Both the position numbers and the translations under genes were made by a program. 64,000 nucleotides of DNA. It comes from Pseudofabraea citricarpa (taxonomy: Eukaryota > Ascomycota > Leotiomycetes > Helotiales > Dermateaceae). The notes beneath the pieces were generated by a model that did no database searches, had not been told where the DNA came from, and saw nothing but the letters and a program-made list of their open reading frames with translations. Positions 23,476-33,963 of the stretch are shown here, piece by piece; positions within the stretch are counted from its first letter, which is position 1, and the number at the start of each line of letters is the position of its first letter. The stretch spans positions 1,612,001 through 1,676,000 of the forward strand of contig JAPWGK010000005.1 in the NCBI GenBank assembly GCA_029641185.1, written 5' to 3'.

Positions 23476-26152
23476 TTATTGATGAGGACCAAGAGCCTTG
23501 ACGGGTGCAGGGTAGTCAAAGGTTCCAGCCATGTTCATCAGCCAGACGTCCTGCGGTCCCTTGACGCCCTTTGGACCACCGAGGAAATTGTTCGGGAAGC
23601 CAATATCGAACGCGTTGGCGTCTTCGATATCGGCAATGTCCTGCTCGCTGAGTTGCAGAGACAAGCCCTCGATGTTGCCCTTCAAGTGGTCGATCTTGCG
23701 ACCACCGATGATGGGGAAGACGTAGGGGGTCTTCTGCATGACATAGGCGAGGGCGACGCTCGTGAGCTGTGCCTTGTGCGCCGTGGCGATCTTCTCGAGC
23801 ACCTTGCTGATCTTGATAGCCGCCTCGGACGCTTCGCCCATCTTGCGGCCCTCGGAGCTCTTGCGCTGCTCGTCCGTCTTGAAGTTCCCCCCGCCGAGGG
23901 CTCCCCACGGTGCGAGACCCATCCCCTCAGCGGCGCACATCGGGATGATGTCCCGCTCGAAGTCGCGGTGCTCGGCTGACCACCGCCCTTGGTAGACGGA
24001 GAACTGACGCATCCCGTTCTGGCGCGCGTACTCGTTGGCCTTGGATACTATCCACGCTGGCGTGTCGGAGATTCCGAGATATAGGACCTTGCCAGCGAGG
24101 ACCATGGCGTTTAGAGATTGCATCAGTTCGGGGATCGAACAGGTGAAGTCCCACCAGTGGACATAGAGCTATAATTGAGTGGGTTAGCAAGAATAACACT
24201 AAATGCAGATTTGTAAAAGTAAGGATGGAGTACTTACAACATCCAGATAGCTAGTCTGCAGCTTCTTCAAGCTTGCCTCGAGAGAGACGTGCAGTGACTT
24301 GGTGCCATTGCCACCGGTGTTAGCGAGGATCTCCTTCTCACCACGGCCGGCACGGTAAGGCGTAGTGAACTTGGTAGCGATGACCATCTGATCTCTTAGG
24401 CCACGCTTCTGCATCCACTCGCCAATCCAGGTTTCTGACTCTTCATCTTGGTAGTTATTGGCCGTGTCGATGAAGTTACCACCAGACTCGTAGAAGAAAT
24501 CGAGCATCTCGAACGTCTGCTTCTTGTCGCACTTGCCCATGAATTCTTCCCTGTGTCTGGCTGTTAGATGCCGTTAAGGTTTAGGCGAGTGAGGGGTATG
24601 TACGAAAGGGGGTTGCAAGAATCAAGGAGCACCCCCCTGTAGGGCGGTGAGCTTAGTTTCGTGCTGTTTCTACTACCTTCTACCCTACCTGTATAGAGTA
24701 TATCCTTACTCTTCCTCTTCCTCTTCCTCTTCCTCTTCCTTAATTAATTAATCAATTAATCAATTAATATAGGAGCTTTAATCACGCGCCGCAAAGTTTA
24801 CGATACGCCGAAACGAGTCAGGTTCCGCTACCTAATTGAGTAAGGAGAAATATAACGGGAGGCTGCCAGGCTTCTTAGAATACCACGACTTATAGCACGG
24901 AAATAGCTCTTCTACGAGGAGAATTCAGATCGCCGTATAGGCAGAAACGTTAGTAGAAGGTATCCAATTATCCTAGAAGAGAAAGTTAAAGAGATGATTT
25001 AATAGATAACAGGCTATTTTGACTAGCGAGCTTCCTCCTTCTAAGATATTGCTAAAGCTTACGGAATTCAGGCTTGTGATAGGATTATTCTCTCTGCTTT
25101 TGCTAGGCACGGATACTACTATTATATCCCTAATTCGAAACCCTTCCTTACCAAAGAATAAAAGCTACGGCGGTAGATATTCTTTATACAAAACTAGGAT
25201 CAACCAAAAGAATACTAGAGGAAAGGGATATATACAGATAAAACTACTACGCGTACGAATCTGCGCCGCCGCCTAAAGATCCTTAGGAAACGAGGAGAAA
25301 GAAGGAGATTAGATTACGTTTAATTTATATTTAATAGCGGTAAAGATTTAGTTTATTATTAGGTAGTTATTAGATATAATTTTAAGAGCTCGATTCTTTT
25401 TCTTTCTACCGAAGGTTAGGGCAAAGGATTTAATTAACGGAAATACGAAAATCAGGTCTTTCAAGGCCTTCTTAGAAATATCTATAAAGATAAATAATCT
25501 AGGAAACTTAGAGAATTTTGTGTAGATCAGGACTATTTTGTGGTAGAGGATAGAAGCCGTGTCTACGGGAAGAAGGATACTCGAGGTAACCGTAGACTTT
25601 GTAATAAAGCACGAGTTAAGTACTTTATATATTTAATTAATTAGCCGCCTTCCTCTCCTGATCTAAATCTAATTAAAAATATATAGAGGATTTTAAAGTA
25701 ACTTTTACGGAATAGGAAACTATACGGAAACTAGACTATTAAGTAGTTAAAAGAGGTTATAGTTGATATTTGGGAGAACGAAATCAAAGTAGAGGATATT
25801 AATAAGTATATTGATTCTATTCCTAAAAGACTAGCAAAAGTCAGGCTTCGGAAAGGTGCCTAAACGCCCTGGTAAATAGGAAATAAAGCAGTATTCAATT
25901 CTTACTTGATTTGGCTGGCAGAATATTAGTACTGACAGGGGGGTGCTCCTTGATTCTTGCAACCCCCTTTCGTACCATGTATCGCCAAAGTTCATGGCTC
26001 CGAGGCAAAGAGGGCTCACACGTACCGATGCTGTTGGTGACAGCATGCGGTAGTAGCTCAATGCCGTTCTCACTGGTGGTGGTCTGCATCGATCAATCAG
26101 TAACAGAAATGCCGGAGAGGATCAATCGAACTCACGGTGGTGGGAAAACCAT
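23476..26152 (-). CDS. Aldo/keto reductase (norsolorinic acid reductase/AAD-like), intron 2 carries a transposon
   Basis: Four exons (26152-26136, 26083-25976, 24550-24238, 24168-23476) encode about 376 residues. Exon 1 gives MVFPPP; exon 2 gives YYRMLSPTASVRVSPLCLG and GAMNFGDTW; exon 3 continues EEFMGKCDKKQTFEMLDFF. The aldo/keto reductase tetrad is intact: D70 and Y75 in GNFIDTANNY, K102 in IATKFT and H150 in LYVHWWD. The product should be a soluble NADP-dependent reductase of aldehydes or ketones, in the subfamily of Aspergillus norsolorinic acid reductases and yeast AAD aryl-alcohol dehydrogenases. Substrate is unknown and no polyketide cluster is nearby. Introns 1 (52 nt) and 3 (69 nt) are ordinary. 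Intron 2 spans 1,425 nt because a 1,370-bp transposon lies in it, starting right after the GTA of the donor; without it the intron would be about 53 nt. The donor is now GTACGA instead of GTACAT. All exons remain open, but whether the gene is still spliced is uncertain. Confidence 0.85.
24603..24640 (+). repeat. Left 38-bp terminal inverted repeat of the transposon
   Basis: It starts CGAAAGGGGGTTGCAAGAAT and ends in a C6 run followed by TGT. It is the exact reverse complement of 25935-25972. Confidence 0.95.
24711..24740 (+). repeat. Five tandem CTTCCT units inside the transposon
   Basis: Five perfect hexamers are followed by a TTAATTAATCAATTAAT stretch. Both lie in the left non-coding part of the element. 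Confidence 0.9.
25528..25863 (+). pseudogene. Transposase C-terminus (DDE superfamily), multiply interrupted
   Basis: One frame reads FVVEDRSRVYGKKDTRG and then PPSSPDLNLIKNI, matching the DDE core of Tc1/mariner transposases (usual PPNSPDLNPIENVW). It ends KRLAKVRLRKGA before the TAA at 25861. At least five in-frame stops interrupt it (25642, 25684, 25699, 25732, 25744). Two of these replace the tryptophans expected before PP and after NI, as TGG-to-TAG changes would. The expected third catalytic acidic residue in the PIEN motif reads as lysine (LIKN), a GAG-to-AAG-type change. About 41 codons separate the remaining aspartate from that site. The N-terminal part upstream is too decayed for me to read. 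Confidence 0.85.
25935..25972 (-). repeat. Right 38-bp terminal inverted repeat of the transposon
   Basis: It is a perfect inverted copy of the left end and is followed directly by TA at 25973-25974. That TA forms bases 2-3 of the GTA at the 5' splice site of the interrupted intron. Confidence 0.95.
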
Positions 26153-27047
26153 GTTGACGGAATGTGAGATTAATCAAGAGTCTGATGTAAAGATATTGGA
26201 ACTTGAAGATGAGCTTGTTAAGATACCTATATGTGAGTGAACAAGTATGAAGTGAAGAGAGAAGTAATCGAGAGTTCAGGCAGGAAAGCAGTCTACTTAT
26301 ACCAGAGAAGAAACAACAGCAGCAAGGTATGAAGTCATGGCAAATACCCCTCCTCAGCTAGGAGTGCTTTAACTTAACGCCGCTGTCCGTATTAGCTCTG
26401 CGGCCGCACACGCCAAAGCTACATACAGCCCTGAGCGTGCGGGGATAACAGCTCTACCGTCCATTCAGAGCTCCTGGTACCGAAGTCTCCAAAGTACTGT
26501 AGACAACATGTCACTGTTCATCATGCACAGTGGTCTGTGTGCCTGGCCAAATCTCCTAAAGCCGTCTTGTCGTACAGCTCGCTTCGCGATAAAGTGCTGA
26601 CGGCAGCATTGCTAATGTACTTCCGTTCCGTACATGCTCCATGCCTCACAAGGTGCCGACAGCTTTGCTTGCGAGATGCGTGTTGCCTGTACGACTGCGG
26701 GTTACGAGATCGTCGCCAGCATGTTGATGCTCAATTGCCCCATAAGCAAGGTTGTTGACATGTTCACAAGGTCGGCAGAGTGCCTCAGTGCATCCGGACT
26801 CTGCGACGATGCAAGATCCTAAATCCGAACGAAGAAATGATGCAGGCTGCTGAGCATTGCATACATAATTCTCAAAAAAGGCCGCCTATTCTATGCCATA
26901 TTGTATATTGCAAGCATGTGTCTCCGATTCGTACAGTACAGTTTTATTTACAGCTCGTCCCCAGTTGGCCTGCCCATGACAAGTCCTTAACGCCGGCCCG
27001 ATATTTCCAATAATCGAGAGCCATCTGCCGAAACTGTTTTCGGCCGA
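26153..27047. other. Intergenic region upstream of the aldo/keto reductase
   Basis: It lies between the reductase start and the 3' end of mdv1 and probably contains the reductase promoter. ORFs of 60-80 codons overlap in three frames with no family signal. Confidence 0.5.
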
Positions 27048-29151
27048 TCAACAAGTCCAGATCCCCACAATACCATCTCCACGTCCTTCAGTTAGGTAGC
27101 CATCCTTGATTCGTACTCGCTCGACAATCGCTGGAGTTTTGTTTTCCTCTTGTGCTGTAACACCAGCGCCACAATCCCAGTGGCGACCATCGGTTTTATC
27201 ATAAACTTTAGCAACATCTTCTCCAGCAGCTGTCACGATTCGTCGGTTATCAAACATCATACTTGTGATAGGAGAATCATAGGCATAAGCGTCGTGAATG
27301 GCTCCAGTTCGGAGATCCCAAATCTACAACTCTGTTAACAAAAACTGCAACAAGGGATAAACAGATACTTACTCGAATGCTTCGGTCGAGACTACCAGTG
27401 ACCAAGTGCACATCGTCGAATTGCAAGCAAGTCACGGGGCCTGTATGACCAACCAGGCTTCGATGAACTTGTCCGCTCCTGAGATCCCATAGCCGTACCA
27501 TACCATCAGCTGTACCGCAAGCTAGCGCAGCATCAAATACTTGAACGGCTCCCACAAAGTCGGCTGAGGCATCTAAGCGGCTACCGGTTTGCCTCCATGT
27601 CCCCTCTACAGATCCCATGGTTGCTGAAGCCTGTGCAGCTGCCCACATTACGTCGAGAGTCTGAACACAACGGCCCTTCTCCAGATCCCATTGCCGAAGT
27701 GTCTTGTCTGCAGATCCTGATATTAAAGTATCGCCTCGGAAGTGTAAAGCCGTTACTTCATCTACGTGAGCTTCCAATGTAAATAACGGGCAATCTTGCA
27801 TGCTTCCTGGAGGCGGTGGGGCCTGGTCGCCTTCCATACCAGCCTCACCATCTTCATCTTCTTCTTCGTCACCTTCCTTGTTGATACGATTGTCGGTAGG
27901 TTCATATCGAGTCTTGCTAAGATCCCAAAGTCGGATTGTAGCATCCATCGATCCAGTAGCAACAATATTATCCTCTACCTGCAGAGCCCGCACCGAGGCT
28001 GTGTGGCCTTCGAGATATCCCATGCACCGGCCTGCATTCATATCCCAGACTCGAACGGTGTCATCGAGAGCAGATGTGACCATGGTTCCAAATGGTACAT
28101 CGAAATCAAGAGCAGTAATCATATCATCATGGGCCTGGATCTCTCGAATCATTGATCCAGGCTCGAAATGTTCGTGTAAAATTGGCATTGACTTCCTCCG
28201 AATCGTCTTTGGCTTCTTTGACTTGGATGGCGTGGTCGCAGCTGGTAACTTCTCATAAATCGATTCCGACATAAAAGTGGCATCCATTTCGCCGTCTGCC
28301 TCCTCCGAATCGTCATCTGCTACGGGCGTTGTTTTGGCAAAGGCTTCTAGGTCGTCTAGTTCTTCTTGGGCATCTTCGAGGCGATTCTCTACATCCAGTA
28401 CTTCAAGCAGTTAGTATTCGTCCTTCTTCCTAGCAAACCATACGTACTATCATGCTCCAATAACGCTTCTTCCTGTTCCAATCCTGCCAAGCGGTCCAGC
28501 ACTATCCGTCGCATGCTGTTCAAGTTTGCGATCTTGCTATCGATTTCATGAATCTCACTACTCGCCATGTTCTTCCGGATGCCCATCATTTCTAACTGGT
28601 GGTTCAAAGTATGCCTTTCCTTCTTGAGCTTCGCCAATGAAGGCGGCACGTCCGCATCAGAGCCATTGTCCTCTAATAATTTCCTGCCCCTGGAAACCTT
28701 TCTTCGATGTCGTTTTGTCTCTGGACTGGCATCCGGCAAGGTGGCTTGAAAACCTTGAAACAAGGAGTACACATTGTCGTCGTCCGGGATATTCGCAAGA
28801 AGTTCGTCGGGGAGATAGGTGAGGGCACGGTATTGAATCTCAGACCTCGATAGCTTAGAGCGCACAAGGTCCGTAGGTGAGGTTTTGGCAAAAGAGAAAA
28901 CGCTTCGTTGTAAATTCGGCCTCCTTAACTGTTTGTGCAAGTCACTCATAGCATTTTGATAATGCGTACTCGCAGCTGGGTCTGCTAGGGATCCCATGAA
29001 ATGACCGGCTGTGGTAGTGACCTTTCGGCCAAAGGCTTCTACTCCTCGAGTCTAACATAATCAGCGATTGTACTCAACCTAAGGTAAGGCGGGCAGATGT
29101 ATGACATACAGATATTATAGCGGACTCTTCATCTGCTTGATCTGGAGGCAT
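27048..29151 (-). CDS. mdv1: Mitochondrial division protein 1 (Mdv1), WD40 fission adaptor
   Basis: Four exons (29151-29110, 29051-28448, 28400-27373, 27323-27048) encode about 649 residues, the normal size. Introns of 58, 47 and 49 nt are GT-AG, and the 47-nt one has a TACTAAC branch site. The N-terminal extension contains [15 protein letters not shown] and [20 protein letters not shown], typical of fungal Mdv1. A coiled coil follows (about 150-215: [19 protein letters not shown] and [19 protein letters not shown]), then seven WD40 repeats from about residue 300 ([35 protein letters not shown] and others), with an acidic insert ([13 protein letters not shown]) between blades. Mdv1 bridges Fis1 on the outer mitochondrial membrane to the dynamin Dnm1 through its N-terminus, coiled coil and propeller. 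It shares a 670-bp promoter region with the divergent chorismate mutase gene. Everything expected is present. Confidence 0.93.
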
Positions 29152-29821
29152 TGTAGCTGCTCAAGCCTGCCATTCGTTTTTTGGGCCTTAGAGTAAATAC
29201 ATGAGATTCGAGGAGTACACAGGTAGGGTTGGAGCTCCAAGATGGGATTGTGAGGATATTTCTGGTGATGAACGAATTACCGTGTTTATGCCAGGTCTTG
29301 TGAGGTTCCGATCCGATGATGCGCGTCCGAAGTCTTGTCTCACAAGCCACAGAGTGGCTTGTGCATGCGGCCGCATCTGCGTCAGTCATTTTCTATGCAG
29401 TCAGTGGGAGAAGAACCCCACGTTTGTACTGCCTGCGTGTGTAAGAATCTCACCCTCTTCACGCTTTCCTCGGTTTCCTCGGTTTCCAATTGTTAAATCT
29501 CCTGAGCGTCATTAACACCGTACCCATTTCGGTGGTTGGTACTACTGTGGGTGGTATAGCTATTTCCGCGATCAAAGGCAAGTCAACAAGGCTCGGTTCC
29601 CATGAGCCAAGTGAGGACAGTCAAAAACCAAAAATCTCAAAGGATTTGACTCGTTTCCAAGTCAGCATCTGCTATCACGAAGCTGTAGCTAAATGGGACT
29701 TATAGGTGAAAAGTTTGTGCGCGCGCAGGCTATAGCTACAGGAGTGCCCTTTAAGAACAATCCATCGCAAAGGAACTCGACTGAATCCAAATCTGCGCCC
29801 AACGACAACACCGATCCTACA
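29152..29821. promoter_or_regulatory. Divergent promoter region of mdv1 and chorismate mutase
   Basis: This 670-bp region separates the two start codons. An open frame from 29490 (not ATG-verified as a gene) and a 67-codon frame from 29693 that overlaps the chorismate mutase start both lie here and are probably leader or uORF sequence rather than genes. Confidence 0.45.
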
Positions 29822-30753
29822 ATGGATGCTGTCATAGATCTGTCTGACGCCTCGAAGGCTTTGGATCTTTCCAATATTCGTTTCCAGCTGATGTGAGTAC
29901 TCTCTACAAAGCACGAGTTCTCTAGGGGGCGGGACTGCAAGCTGGGCCTACAAACCCCAAGACCTAAGCATGCCGAAGCCTTGTAATAAAGGACTCAGTT
30001 AGTACGACAGCAAAACTGACCTGTCGTGTTAGTCGATTAGAAGACACCATCACTTTCCACCTGATCGAGCGCGTTCAGTTCCCTCTCAATAGCACCATAT
30101 ACAAACCCGGAGCTGTTAAAATTCCTGATTGGGACCGAAGTTTCCTTGACTGGACACTCTTCCAACAGGAGAAGCTTCAATCCAAGATACGCCGCTTTGA
30201 ATCTCCAGACGAATACCCATACTTTCCTGAGGCTGTCGAGAAGCCCATTCTACAGGCTCTGAACTACCCGAAAATTCTACACCAAAACGATGTCAACATA
30301 AATACACAAATCAAACAAAGTTATATCGAGCACTTTCTACCCGGGGCATGTCCAAACCTAGGACGTGACGACCGAGGGGAGACGCAAGAAAATTACGGAT
30401 CAACAGCAGTATGCGACATTGCCTGCTTACAAGCATTGTCAAGACGAATTCATTTTGGCAAGTTCGTGGCAGAGTCAAAATTCTTGACCGAGACGGAGAA
30501 GTTCACTGCCTTAATCAAGGCAGGGGATCGTGAAGGAATTGGAGCTGCCATCACAAAGCCAGCTGTAGAATTGCAAGTCCTAGAGCGTTTGCGACTGAAA
30601 GCCAAGACTTACGGAACGGACCCAAGTACGGGTGCAGAAGGACCAGGAAAGATAAATGTCGACGCTGTAGTAACGATGTACAAGGATTTTGTCATTCCTT
30701 TGACAAAGGAGGTCGAGGTTGAGTACTTGATGCAAAGATTAAAACCAGAATAG
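29822..30753 (+). CDS. aro7: Chorismate mutase (Aro7/AroC type)
   Basis: Two exons (29822-29892 and 30033-30753), joined across a 140-nt intron, encode about 263 residues, matching the all-helical eukaryotic AroQ enzymes. The protein starts [16 protein letters not shown]; the exon join gives [20 protein letters not shown], with the conserved R and E of the active site. Later conserved blocks include [35 protein letters not shown] and the C-terminal [25 protein letters not shown]. It rearranges chorismate to prephenate in the cytosol, committing shikimate flux to phenylalanine and tyrosine. In yeast the family is activated by tryptophan and inhibited by tyrosine through the loop after helix 2, present here. 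The ATG at 29822 was chosen over an in-frame upstream methionine (29693) because it matches the normal family N-terminus. The CDS is intact. Confidence 0.95.
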
Positions 30754-30891
30754 GGGAAAGAAAATGAAATATAAAAACATCGATATTAGCATTTGCGTGG
30801 GGTCATTTTGTCCAATGTGAAGACTCCTGAGCCATGCTCATATATTACTCTCCCATGTAGAGGTTTTCAAAGACTTTTGACTTTTGTTGCA

Positions 30892-31817
30892 TTATTGGGG
30901 ACTTAAATATTCGCCAATCGCTTTTACAGCGCCTTCAAATTTCGCAGCTTCGATGAGAATCATAGATCCTTGAGCCTTGATTCCCATCTCCTGGAAGGCT
31001 CTCTTGCTATCCGCCATAGCATCTCCCTCGTCCTTGGTATATTCGTACGCTCCAAAAGCAGCGGCATGCCTTTGCAGAACCTCGTCTTCTGGATGGAAGT
31101 AGAAAGTCTGCTTATCTCCCTTCGCAGCCTTATTCTTTTTCTGGCGTGGCGCATCCTCTTGATCCAGAACTGAAGCGATTTCGTTGTATGTTTTCGACAC
31201 GATCAGGTAGTGTGTGAACTCATAGGGCTCCTTATCTTCCACCGCAGCTTCGATCTCGTCAATCAACATGGTATACATGGGCGGTGCGATCTCTGAAGGA
31301 ACATTGATCAGGCGCTCAGCAAATATCAAACCCACTTGGGAATTTGAAGAGAGCAGAGCTGGAAGCGCAGCGAGTGATGGGTTCGACTGCGCTTTCTCGA
31401 CCAAGTATGCTGTCAGATCCTTGACGACTGGTTTTTCGCGATGCTCGTGCAGGTTCAGGATGGTGAGGAAAGCGTAGGCATCTGTGTCGTCGCCATCAAC
31501 CTTGACCGTTGACCCGATAGTGGGCTGCGAGAGGATGAGATCTGCGAGTTCTGAAAGGTTGAACAGCTGAGAATCCACATCGAATAATTGCCGCACCAGA
31601 CTCTTGATTCCGTGAAAATCTATATCTGGCTTGAAGTTGAACCACTCGAACTCTACGTTCACCACATCCATATCCTACATACTTGGGTTAGAATCCTGAT
31701 CGAATGCTTGTGGTTCGCGGGGTAAAAAAGCTGGCTTACATCGTCACTGCCGCTGTCATTGTCTATGGCAGGCGCCTCCGGGAGGACTTCTGGGTCTCTG
31801 ACTCTCTTCTTGACCAT
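30892..31817 (-). CDS. bcp1: Bcp1/BCCIP family nuclear export and ribosome chaperone protein
   Basis: Two exons (31817-31740 and 31674-30892) joined by a 65-nt GT-AG intron encode about 286 residues, close to yeast Bcp1 (283). Exon 1 gives a basic-then-acidic leader ([20 protein letters not shown] followed by DSGSDDD), the usual nuclear-type N-terminus. The core reads [59 protein letters not shown] and [18 protein letters not shown], all typical of the BCCIP family (PF13862). In yeast Bcp1 acts in export of the lipid kinase Mss4 and as a chaperone for ribosomal protein Rpl23. The gene converges on chorismate mutase with only 138 bp between stop codons. No missing segment is visible. Confidence 0.92.
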
Positions 31818-32337
31818 CTTGGCGATTCTTTGTAGAGTTAGGCTAAGAGAGGTTCAAGATGCTGTGGTGATTCGGTCAGTAGTATGTTGTAGTATGGGAC
31901 TTTTTGACCCCCTCACCGCCTAACTTTTTTTTGCCAGCGGCACGGCGGGGGTCATCGCTAAAGCTCGAGTTCCACTTGATGGTTTAGTCCACGCGATGAG
32001 GCGCTTCTTACATCATAAGTTTACAAGATTTTCTTTGGTTGCTTTGCTGATTGAAACTCGGTATCAGTAATCGTAGTGGTTTTTGAATGGAAAACATAAT
32101 TCATGAATATTTCGGACAAGCATATATACGTCAACCAAAAACGATTGCCTACCTTTCGCAAAAATGCATGTGATGATTATGGACAGGCAACGGGAGTTCA
32201 AACGGAAGCAGCTCTTAATTCTTGAATTAATTTTTCGTATTTTATTTGGTCCAGCAGTTCATGATAAGTTTTATCGTACAACCATTCGCCTTTGCCATGC
32301 ATTATGATGTTTGTCCCTGTCCAGCCTTGATATCCAT
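31818..32337. other. Intergenic region, promoter of bcp1
   Basis: It lies between the bcp1 start and the 3' end of the small-protein gene. No gene or notable repeat is seen. Confidence 0.5.
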
Positions 32338-32859
32338 CTAGGCCTTTCCTTTTCTCTTGAGCTCCTCTTCCTCCTCAGCTTGGAGTTCAGCATCGACCTT
32401 AGCACCCTTACTTGGCTCGTTGCCGTGTAGCTTTGCCTGTAGAAAGAAAGAGTCAGTGGTTGAATTATGAAGAAGGAAGTGTGTGGAGACGAACAGGTAG
32501 TGTAGGGTCCTTCTTCAATGCCTTGGCCTCTTCGCTCTCTGGCTCATCCTCATTCTCACGCTTCTCCTCGCGAGCCAGCTTGTTGGCAATTGTTCGCTCA
32601 TCCTCTGTCATTGTCATTAGCTTTTGCCCCTCCCAAAGAACAGAGGAAAGGTGCTTACTGGAGTCGAGAGCCTTGTGGCTGTGGGGTTGACCCTCGTGGA
32701 ATCTGAGGTCCTTCTTCTCCTGCTCAAGCTCACTCTGTGGGACGTTCTTCTGATCTCCAGCCTGCAGTAAAGCATAAGTTTTTTTGTTTGATGGAAGCGC
32801 AAGAGATTAGAACGTACCTCGTAGACACCAGCTTGACCGACGTTAGAAGTTCCGCTCAT
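32338..32859 (-). CDS. Small hydrophilic conserved fungal protein, 117 aa
   Basis: Four small exons (32859-32818, 32761-32659, 32604-32495, 32436-32338) join in frame to about 117 residues. The three introns are about 55-58 nt with GT-AG ends; the third has a GTTCGT donor. The protein starts MSGTSNVGQAGVYEAGDQKN and contains EGQPHSHKALDS, SKDERTIANKLAREEKRENE and DPTLPAKLHGNEPSKGAKVD, ending in a K/E-rich tail ELKRKGKA. It has almost no hydrophobic residues, no signal peptide and no membrane segment, and it looks intrinsically disordered. The pattern resembles a small protein found widely in Pezizomycotina, sometimes linked to conidia or stress. I recognise the family by sequence feel only and assign no function. 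Intron-rich structure with a continuous reading frame is the main evidence that it is real. Confidence 0.75.
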
Positions 32860-33963
32860 TTTGACTGATGTGATTTAGATTTGATTAAAAGTCTGAAGAT
32901 TGCAATGCGGATTTCGTTTGAGAATGAATTAAGTAGAAAGTTGACGCCGTGTTTGGGTTTTGTTGGTTGGTTGTATTGTGAGGGTCTCTTAGTACGGTTC
33001 TAAATCTACATACGTCATGGCCCCGATGATGAACGAACACCACACTAGTGAATGAAAATGCATCGGGATTCCATCATATCTCACGTACGCTATCTTCCAT
33101 TGGGCATTTTCTGGAAGATACATTTCCCTTTTCGGAATCTTCCCAGGGGTTATGTCCCACCCTCGGCGGCTCGTCATTCTTTTTGCGGTGGCGATGTAAC
33201 TTAAGCATATCTCACAACAAGAAAAATGATCTGCAGGATATCGCAATTGCCGCTCGTAGCACTTGGCAGTACGAGAAAAATACAAATTTCAAATGTTTCT
33301 CTATCGAAAATCTACTGCATATACGATTTTGTGTTTTAAGATTGGTTCTTGGGAAGAGAAAAGGAAGCTGCTCATGGGCACTTGGATGTCTCGCAGGATT
33401 CCTGTAGGGCCAGGCCTGGTAGCATAATACATGTGTCGAGATCTTCTTCAGCGTTCTTATAGCAGGAATTTGAAGACAATCCAATAAGGAATAAAATATA
33501 TCGTTGCAGGACATTCTGCCAAGTGATAATTAATCTTTCAAGAGCTGCCAAGTCGTTGCTACTCGCTTACCTACCTTCGTTGTGTTATCATCGCAGGTAT
33601 TTTGCTCTCTTGCATCAATCCCATCTCGGATGGGATGCAACTATATATCATATGGATGATTCACGGGTCCTGCAATGAAACACAGAGTAGAAAACATCAA
33701 ACCTGCGTTATTCAATCACATATTTACCACGCTGTATTAACCTAGAAAGAAAATAGTAAGGGGTTGATAGACTTAATATGTAGTTGACGTGCTCGCTTAA
33801 CCATGCTTCAGTCATCCGACATAATAACCTGTTGTAATATAAATGCCCTTAATTGAATGGGCCATAAGGGTTATCTATGAACACAATGCATTGCTTCCTA
33901 TGACCTCTCCCAGCCTGCAACGCCGACATTATACATGATACCATCTAAAATCCACATCTAAAT
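32860..33963. other. Intergenic, downstream of thymidylate synthase
   Basis: This 1.1-kb AT-rich stretch probably contains the promoter of the 117-aa gene and the 3' UTR of thymidylate synthase. ORFs of about 100 codons overlap on both strands at 32989-33514 and show no family signal. Confidence 0.5.

Larger units (their letters stand above)
24603..25972 (+). mobile_element. Decayed Tc1/mariner-type transposon, 1,370 bp, flanked by TA duplication
   Basis: The element has perfect 38-bp terminal inverted repeats and is bounded by TA on both sides (24601-24602 and 25973-25974), the target duplication of the Tc1/mariner superfamily. The interior is much more AT-rich than its surroundings and rich in TA dinucleotides and stop codons. 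Reading the plus strand near the right end gives a recognisable but broken DDE transposase C-terminus. The element lies within intron 2 of the aldo/keto reductase, antisense to it. Size and structure indicate one complete copy, but it cannot make active transposase. Confidence 0.93.

Noticed and set aside
23479..23979. 166-codon plus-strand ORF over the aldo/keto reductase
   Set aside because: It is antisense to the conserved last exon of the reductase, in a GC-rich part where antisense stops are rare.
29693..29896. Chorismate mutase starting at 29693 with 43 extra residues
   Set aside because: The family normally begins at the MDAVIDLSD methionine (29822); the extra part has no conserved or targeting pattern.
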